From Sipunculus nudus (taxonomy: Eukaryota; Annelida; Sipuncula; Golfingiida; Sipunculidae), in the NCBI GenBank assembly GCA_026874595.1, contig CM049310.1, positions 76,069,056-76,133,055 on the forward strand: 64,000 nt of DNA. The letters run 5' to 3'. The translations under genes were made by a program, and so were the position numbers. Of the stretch, positions 58,115-64,000 are shown one piece after another. Within the stretch, counting starts at the first letter, position 1. Each line of letters starts with the position of its first letter. The notes beneath the pieces are model-generated. The model worked only from the letters and a program-made list of their open reading frames with translations, did not search any database and was not told the DNA's origin.

Positions 58115-58852
58115 CTTATTTTTTCTCTATCTTTGACAATTTGACAATTTACAAAGTCTAAAGTGCATATATATAACTTGCGTATAGTGAAAATTAAAAA
58201 CTTTTATGTGCATTATTAATCGATCCTTCTAACAATAATGAATACGGCTTTTCATTTATAGGATTTAGATATTTCAGACCTCTTTCTTTTTAAATACAAG
58301 CTTCTTTTGGAAAGATTATATCTATTAATTGTGTTGCTGGTGTTGTAATAAATATCAAATGTTTCAGGTACGATTTTATTATTATAACACGTTTCATTGT
58401 TAAGTTTAGTCACTGACTTATTTTATCTCGACTTTATGTATGATCAATTAATTAACTTGCACAGTTGAACGTTTGAATAGTTTTATTGTTAAAATAAAAT
58501 AAAACAAATTTATCCGATGAAATGATGGATGGTGCCCCAGCCAAGATACTGGTGTCCCTGTCATTTTCTCGTAGGCCTACTGCTTAACATTTCGTATAGG
58601 CCTAAATCTGATAATATTTTTGAGCGCGGGAGAAAGCTGCCGCTGGATGCCCTCTGGTGGACAAACCGTCTGGCTACCTAGATATAGACTGGTCCCTGAA
58701 TGTGTGACACAATAATGGAGACGGGAATCCATCTAAACACGCTGGTCCACCTATTATCGACCACTGCACCATGTTTGCCAGGCCACCCGTCAACTTGAAC
58801 CATCTCTAACGTTTAGAAATAATTAACGACGACATCGACGATTCAGGAAAAA

Positions 58853-58880
58853 AAAAGACCAAAAAAAAAAAAAAAAAACA
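58853..58880. repeat. A-rich tract
   Basis: Two A-runs separated by 'gacc', about 28 bp in all. A G-run of about 17 also occurs at 59680-59697. Confidence 0.9.
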
Positions 58881-59889
58881 CAAGAAATCAGGTGCGTAAT
58901 CAGAAAAGCTGAAGCGAGTATAGAATCCGGTCTACATTTTTATGGGTCCGCCTAACCACCCAAAACACAGGTGTCTTGGGAACGTGTTGTTGCAGGGGAA
59001 CGTGTGACGAAACACCCTTTAAAATTTGAAATTGAAGCAAAACACTACCATTAGTAAATAAATTATCATCTGTTGCATATGTCAATGCAGAATGGTGCGA
59101 CTGTTCTGTAAAATAAAAGAAGGCAAAAGTGTTTTTGTATAACTGACAAGTGTTCTGCTTGATTGCGACCTGTGCGACTAGGGGGCAGCGTCATAGATGG
59201 CATAAATGGCTGCCATGTCAGCCAGTGAACCAACCACAGCACGAAACACCCTTTTTATCTTTATGTCATAAATTTATGACACAATGTTACAGAGATATAT
59301 TCACCAGATGATTAATATAATATTAATTGATTCGAATTTAAAAGGGTGTTTCATCACACATACCCCAATCACCAGTGTTTTGGTTGTTTAGGGGAACCGA
59401 TTTTTGGATAGTCAATAGAAAGCATGGCTTGAGTATAAAATCCAGACTACTACATTTGGGTTGGTCTTCATGTCGAGCACTACCTTGCCAACTTTTAGCC
59501 GAGCACTAACCAAGTTTAACAGCTGTCAGCACATTGAACCAGTTGGGCTAATGAGTGCTAGGATGTTTTGCCACCCAACATGGACTTATGTCCACTTGTC
59601 AAGTCTTCTGGCTTGATTGTGAGAAGAACAGAATATGTCTCTCTCGACCTGGATGCTGACAGGCTGTGGCTTTAGGTCGGGGGGGGGGGGGGGGGGGTGT
59701 TTGTGAGGCCTGTCAGAGCCAAGTTCTAGACTATCCTGAGAATGGCACGCTTGAAACTATTTGACCTACAAATCCAACATTTGACATACAGTTAAATATG
59801 TCCAACCATTCTCCTGCCAAATCCAAAACTAGGTCACTGTTACCTTGTTCCTTTGAGATATTAAGGAAAAACTGAAATTTTCCATCAAT

Positions 59890-59946
59890 AAGAGGTTATA
59901 ATAATAATTATTTAAATAAAATAAATTATTATTATAATAACCTCTT
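59890..59946. repeat. AT-rich hairpin
   Basis: AAGAGGTTATAATAATAATT at the left is mirrored by ...AATAACCTCTT at the right, giving arms of about 25 bp with one or two mismatches and almost no loop. It would fold back strongly in single-stranded DNA or RNA. Function unknown; possibly the scar of a small fold-back element. Confidence 0.8.
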
Positions 59947-60141
59947 GTTGCCCTTCGGGCCTGCATATTTTCGAAATTATGCCATGTTGGTTTTCAGTTC
60001 CATGATATCTGCTGCATTAAAAGTTTAAGAAAACATGAGAACGTATAAATCCTGTACCAGAACAAAAAATTGTATACTTGTTGTTATAATTGTAAATAAT
60101 GCTGTGCAGGTGTGTAATGTAACTTTTTTCCTGTTTTGTAG

Positions 60142-60213
60142 CTGAAATCATGTCTGCATCAGAGTCTGATGAGTTTGGGCAAGAGGACATTTTGGCACGC
60201 CTTGAGGCATATG
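60142..60213 (+). CDS. First coding exon of an unrecognised gene
   Basis: Acceptor GTTTTGTAG (60140-60141), ATG at 60150, and donor GTAGGC after TATG. Encodes 21 full codons, MSASESDEFGQEDILARLEA then Y, plus one base. The peptide is acidic then helical. I do not recognise the family. The rest of the gene must lie past the window end. Its last 15 bases and the donor are the seed of the tandem array that follows. The repeat relationship shows that at least this segment existed before the array formed; that it is a real exon rests on the acceptor, ATG and donor only. Confidence 0.55.
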
Positions 60214-60535
60214 GTAGGCTTGACTGACAATACATAACAGATGTGACATTAACTTGTGCCTTGAGGCATATGATAAGCTTTACTGATGATAAATTACAGA
60301 TGAGACATTAACTTATGCCTTGAGGCAAATGGTAGGATTTAATGCTGCTACATAACAGATGAGGCATTAACTTATGCCTTGAGGCATATGGTAGGCTTTA
60401 CAACTTTAATATTACAGATGAGACATAAACTTGTTCCTTGAGACCTACTGTAGGCCTTACAACTGATAAATAACAGATGAGGCATTTACTTATGCAAAGA
60501 GGCATATGGAAGGCTTTACACCTGATACATTACAG
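60199..60535 (+). repeat. ~60-bp minisatellite seeded by an exon end, left part
   Basis: Units begin at about 60199, 60256, 60317, 60377, 60436 and 60495. The consensus reads 'gccttgaggcatatggtagg', 'ctttacaactgatacattac', then 'agatgagacattaacttat'. The first unit overlaps the exon. Every third to fifth unit carries distinct variants ('tccttgag', 'gcaaagagg'), which return in the same order after the DIRS-like insertion, showing a five-unit higher-order repeat of about 300 bp. Confidence 0.9.
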
Positions 60536-60705
60536 TTTTATTACGTAAACATAATTGTGAGCTGTTTCTGTATTAATGAGAATTTTCTCTGTTAAAGTTT
60601 ATATGCCAGAGTAAGCCAACTGAAAATTTTCCCTTATTGGGCTTAATTATCACCCATTCTGCCTCATTCCCGTGTATCTAGGTCACACTTCCGTTTCCTG
60701 TAATC
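60536..60705 (+). repeat. Left terminal repeat region of the DIRS-like element
   Basis: Contains segment A (starting TTTTATTACGTAAACATAAT) and, 77 bp on, segment B (starting GCCTCATTCCCGTGTATCTA). Both return inverted in the right region, but in the order inverse-A then inverse-B, not as a simple mirrored terminal repeat. Confidence 0.8.
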
Positions 60706-60790
60706 ACTTTTTTCTTCTGGCGTCTGCCATGATGGACGTGTAATCACGCTCTGCGCGATTCATCCACTGTTTTGGTTTGTACAGTCGGGT

Positions 60791-61470
60791 TTGCCAACTG
60801 AACTGAAGTTGTGTTTCTTTTTCCCTTCCCGCCATGGAGAACCCCTCTTATTGTGCTACTCGTGGTTCATTAATCCCTGCTTGGGATTCTCCCACCCGTT
60901 CTACACTCCGCCTCCGTCCGATCCGGTCAGGCGTCTCGCTTATGAGGAGGCGATTCAATCTATGCTTGACAAGAGGGCGATTTTCATGGTTTCCCCGTCA
61001 ACCAAGGGGTTTTACTCTCATCTGTTTCTAGTTCCCAAGCTGCATGGGAGGTGTCGCCCCATTAAAGATCTCAAGCACCTAAATTCGTTCATCGCCCCGC
61101 CCCCTTTTCGGATGTTCAATATTCATGCAGTTCTCCGCATTATCCGTTGAATGGATTGGGCGTTCAAAATAGACCTTACGGATGTATATTTTCATGTCCC
61201 AATCCATCCCTCGTCACAACCGTTTCTTCGGTTCGCCTATCAGAACCGCATTTATCAATTCCGTGCCCTCCCGGGACTGTGTCTCTCCTGCGTGAATTTG
61301 CTCTCACACTCCACCAGCAGATTCGTTCCTTTCTTGCGTCTCGCCGTATAGATTCTCGGGCTGCTGCTTCTCTGCACGGCACTCTCAACTGGGCCGCCAC
61401 TTTTATTCCGTTCGGTCGGCTCTATCTCCGTCCGGTTCAGTCTCCTGCGACATGGCCTTTCTCCATTTGA
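60791..61470 (+). pseudogene. DIRS-like reverse transcriptase remnant
   Basis: Frame 1 part (60791-61150) has KGFYSHLFLVPKLHGRCRPI and DLKHLNSF, an early RT region; an in-frame TGA at 61148-61150 precedes DWAFKIDLTDVYFHVPIHP and FLRFAYQNRIYQFRALP (61151-61270), which holds the first catalytic Asp region. After ALPG the frame changes to ALTLHQQIRSFLASRRID and LNWAATFIPFGRLYLRPVQ (up to 61470), the thumb region. The stretch that should carry the YxDD centre is absent, so a deletion at about 61275 fused palm to thumb. It cannot encode an active RT. Confidence 0.85.
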
Positions 61471-61985
61471 GCTCAGTTAGTCCCACAGTCCTCCCGTTTC
61501 AGCTCACGTGGCGGACCCTTCGTCCCTGGCTGGACCTTCCCTTTCTACTTCTGGGAGTTCCTACAGTATACTCCAACGCTTCTCTCCTCGGTTGGGGTGC
61601 CCATATGGCCGATCTCTGCGCCTCAGGGGTCTGGTCCCCGTCTGAGCGACTCCTTCATATCAATGTCCTGGAACTTCGAGCCGTCCATCGTGCGATCTCC
61701 CGTTGGTCCCACTGCTTACTCGGCCGTCACATTCTGGTCAGGACCGACAACACCACGGTCGTGGCATATATAAACAGGCATTGCGGAACTTGGTCTCCCT
61801 CACTGATGCAGGAGACCTTCCTATTGTTCAATCTGTGTATCTCACTCCAGGCCTCGATCCGAGCGTCTCATCTTCCAAGCGTCTCGAACATTCTAGCCGA
61901 TGCACTTTCCTGTCGCCCTGCGCCTCCACCTCCGCCTGTGGTCCATTCCGTGTATCTTCACTCGACTGGGGCGTCCAGAATTTGA
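61452..61985 (+). pseudogene. DIRS-like RNase H remnant
   Basis: Encodes YSNASLLGWGAHMADLCASG, LHINVLELRAVHRAI and ILVRTDNTTVVAYINRHCGT, then LPSVSNILADALS. These match the RNase H of DIRS elements. The first catalytic position, Asp in the usual TDAS motif, is Asn here (SNAS), which suggests loss of activity; the Glu and second Asp are kept. It lies in another frame from the RT and overlaps its end. Confidence 0.85.
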
Positions 61986-62306
61986 TCTGTTCGATTTTCC
62001 CTCCCCCCCCCCAGTTCTAGTGCCTACCGTGACGCGTCTACGTCACCCTCGCGACCGTCTCCCCGACACCCAACCGTCCATTTGGTCTCACCGGCTTCTC
62101 TACGCGTTTCCGGTTCCCCGTCTCACCCGCCGTATCCTCCTCCGACTGTCCCATTCGGACCAGACGGATCTCCTCCTCATCCTCCCGTTTCATCCTGCGG
62201 CTCCCTGGTTTCCCCTGTGGCGCTCACTTCTCTCCCGACCACCACTTCTTCTTCCACTCTGGATTGATCTCCCGTCGTTCCCCCGTGCACATCGTCCATT
62301 TCACTG

Positions 62307-63447
62307 GTGCCCTCTGAGCGCATGCGAACTCTCATCGGACACCTCAAGGATCAGGGCATTTCAAGTCCCGCTGCTCTCCTTGCCTCGGCTCACCGTCACC
62401 GTTCTTTGGACCGCATTTATGACCCCTGGTGGCATCTCTTCACTGGTTGGGCGTCTGCCCACGGAATCTCTCCTTTAGATCCGTCGCTTGCGGCGGTTTT
62501 GGATTTCTTTGTGTATTTACTACAGGATAAACATTTATCCTATCCATCTCTTCATGGTTATCGTGCCGCCCTGCTGTCGGTGCTCTGTCCGCTAAGTCAC
62601 AAACGTGTCCTTCACCATCCGTTGGTGACGGATTTTCTCAAGGGGGTACATGCCCGCGCGTCTGGTCCTCGCTACGTCGTGCCTTCCTGGCGCCTGGTCG
62701 TTGTTTTACGTCACCTCCGCGGTCCCCCTTATGAGCCTCTGCGTTCGGCACATCTTCTTCATTGGTCTCGGAAAACGGTTTTCCTCCTTGCTCTTGCATC
62801 TGCCGGTCACCGCTCTGAGCTTCATGCCCTAGTGGCTAATTCGAAATTTACGCAAATTGCGGCCGACGGTTCATCAGCCACCTTACATTTCCCTCCTGAC
62901 TTTTATAAAAAGAACCAAAATTTTGAATGATCCTCCGTCACCTTGGCATGTTTCGGCCCTCCCTAACGGTCAGTACCGTTATGGGGCTACCAATTGCCCT
63001 GTCCATGCTTTCGTTACTATCTTAAAGCTACTCATTCTATCCAGGGGGGCGCAAGAAGTTGTTTATTTAAACACCACTTCAAACAAAGAAATTAGCCTTA
63101 TCACCATTAGTGCATGGCTAAAAGCTACTATTGTCTCAGCCTATGAATCGGCTTCTCCATCAACCTTAGAGCAGCTTCACATCAAAGCTCATGACATTCG
63201 AGCCCTTTCTACATCGTTGGGCCAATTATCGGGGATTTCCCCAAATCAACTGGTCAAGAAAGGCTATTGGAAGTCGCCTTCTACCTTCACCCGCTTTTAT
63301 CTCAAGGATGTCCAGTTACAAGCTTCAGGCCTTTATTCCTTGGGCCCTGTGATTGCGGCGGGTGAGGTCCTACAGTTCTCCAGACTGTCCTCGCCTTCTA
63401 CGTCTGTTCCGGCGGTGACGTCTTCATCTGCTCCATCCCTGCAGTGA
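62307..63447 (+). pseudogene. DIRS-like tyrosine recombinase, one frameshift
   Basis: First part (62307-62930): PLDPSLAAVLDFFVYLLQDK and SLHGYRAALLSVL of the core-binding domain, then LLALASAGHRSELHAL with the first catalytic Arg. A frameshift near 62920 moves the sequence to the next frame, which continues to 63447 with LPNGQYRYGATNCPVHAFVT, then IKAHDIRALSTSL (HxxR) and WKSPSTFTRFYLKDV with the Tyr nucleophile. All four signature residues are present, so the enzyme decayed recently. DIRS elements use this enzyme in place of an integrase and so make no target duplication. Confidence 0.9.
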
Positions 63448-63505
63448 TGTTCTCCTCATTCCGTCGTTCCAGGTAGGTATCCCCTCCCCAAGGTTTATCT
63501 GATAT

Positions 63506-63718
63506 ATTCTCATTAATACAGAAACAGCTCATAATTATGTTTACGTAATAAAACCCCCCCCATTCCCTCCCTGTGAATGGTGGTTTTGTTAGTAAACTGT
63601 TGTGAGCTTTTCTGTATTACGAACAGCGCTCCCTCCCAGTCCACTTCCTTCCTTCCGCCTTCGAAAAAAAAGGGATTACAGGAAACGGAAGTGTGACCTA
63701 GATACACGGGAACGAGGC
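63506..63718 (+). repeat. Right repeat region with internal complementary part
   Basis: Inverse-A (63506-63553), a 28-bp C-rich loop, a degenerate direct copy of A (63582-63621), then inverse-B (63674-63718). The inverse-A/direct-A pair could fold into a hairpin. This arrangement resembles the internal complementary region plus terminal repeat of DIRS elements, used to template circular DNA (family knowledge; assignment is inference). Confidence 0.7.
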
Positions 63719-63720
63719 GG

Positions 63721-64000
63721 GATGAGTAGATATATACTTATGCCAAGAGGCATATGATGGGCTTAACACCTGATACATTACAGATCTATGAGACAATAAT
63801 GCATGCCTTGAGGCATATGGTAGGCTTAACACTTGATATATTACAGATGAGACATTAACTTATGCCTTGAGGCATATGGTAGGCTTTACAGCTTAATATT
63901 ACAGATGAGACATAAACTTATTCCTTTAGGCAGACGGTAGATATATAACAGATAAGACATTTACTTATGCAAAGAGGCATATGGTAGGCTTAACAACTGA
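63721..64000 (+). repeat. ~60-bp minisatellite, right part, runs off the window
   Basis: Units begin at about 63740, 63803, 63863, 63921 and 63969. 63863, 63921 and 63969 repeat the variants of 60377, 60436 and 60495. The unit at 63921 has an internal deletion of about 13 bp. Confidence 0.9.

Larger units (their letters stand above)
53500..60141. other. Gene-poor interval before the last gene
   Basis: No supported exon. 53820-54350 is more GC-rich with several CpG-containing stretches ('ggctccgcccattgccgcgc') and could be the promoter or noncoding first exon of the + strand gene whose coding begins at 60150 (inference only). The rest holds TIR elements, simple repeats and AT-rich DNA described separately. 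ORFs of 60-90 codons here have no recognisable domain. Confidence 0.4.
60536..63720 (+). mobile_element. DIRS-like tyrosine-recombinase retroelement, decayed
   Basis: The satellite breaks after 'cattacag' (60535) and resumes with 'gatgag' at 63721, defining a 3.19-kb insert without an obvious target duplication. Repeats: A 60536-60583, its inverse at 63506-63553, and a looser direct copy at 63582-63621; B 60661-60705 and its inverse at 63674-63718, each with one mismatch. Between them lie remnants of RT, RNase H and a tyrosine recombinase in the order used by DIRS elements. Full DIRS elements are about 5-6 kb; here much of the RT, including its YxDD centre, is missing. No Gag or methyltransferase-like domain is visible. 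The insert is richer in GC than its surroundings. Confidence 0.85.

Noticed and set aside
60199-60535. Alternating repeat/spacer array resembling CRISPR at the right edge
   Set aside because: The ~40-bp 'spacers' are themselves conserved between units, so this is a ~60-bp tandem repeat.

Overview
This is eukaryotic nuclear DNA: AT-rich, with short exons bounded by GT/AG splice sites, long introns and very many repeats. The gene content (an animal (6-4) photolyase, the APC/C subunit ANAPC2 and the cyclophilin PPIL3), a BEL/Pao LTR retrotransposon, a DIRS-like tyrosine-recombinase element and tRNA-derived SINEs point to a marine invertebrate. A mollusc is my best guess, from the general look of the dispersed repeats; the species cannot be told from the sequence alone.

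Layout. (1) 1-14.4 kb: the 3' eight exons of a (6-4) photolyase/cryptochrome-family gene on the + strand; about 65 N-terminal residues are missing and probably lie left of the window. A 24-bp minisatellite starts about 30 bp after the first visible donor. (2) 14.4-17.6 kb: converging 3' ends. (3) 17.6-44.7 kb: a complete 12-exon ANAPC2 gene on the - strand. Its intron 4 carries a young, almost intact 6.9-kb BEL/Pao element in the opposite orientation (435-bp LTRs, 5-bp target duplication, one in-frame stop in pol). Other introns hold repeat arrays built around a GGTGGCGCCACC palindrome, tandem repeats and TIR elements. (4) 44.7-45.75 kb: a short head-to-head interval between ANAPC2 and PPIL3, presumably a shared promoter region. 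(5) 45.75-52.8 kb: PPIL3 on the + strand; all of the protein after the initiator Met is in five exons. A 2.66-kb TIR element with a 5-bp target duplication sits in its second intron. (6) 52.8-60.1 kb: 3' UTR and gene-poor DNA with MITEs and simple repeats. (7) 60.1-64 kb: the first coding exon (22 residues) of an unrecognised gene. Its 3' end and splice donor are the founding unit of a ~60-bp minisatellite in the following intron; that array is interrupted by a decayed 3.2-kb DIRS-like element.

The cellular genes are housekeeping: DNA repair of UV photoproducts, ubiquitin ligation in mitosis, and prolyl isomerisation in the spliceosome. No operon-like or novel defence system is visible. The most unusual items are the exon-derived minisatellite carrying repeated splice-site pairs, the DIRS-like element inside it, the near-intact BEL element, and several TIR families with clear target duplications.
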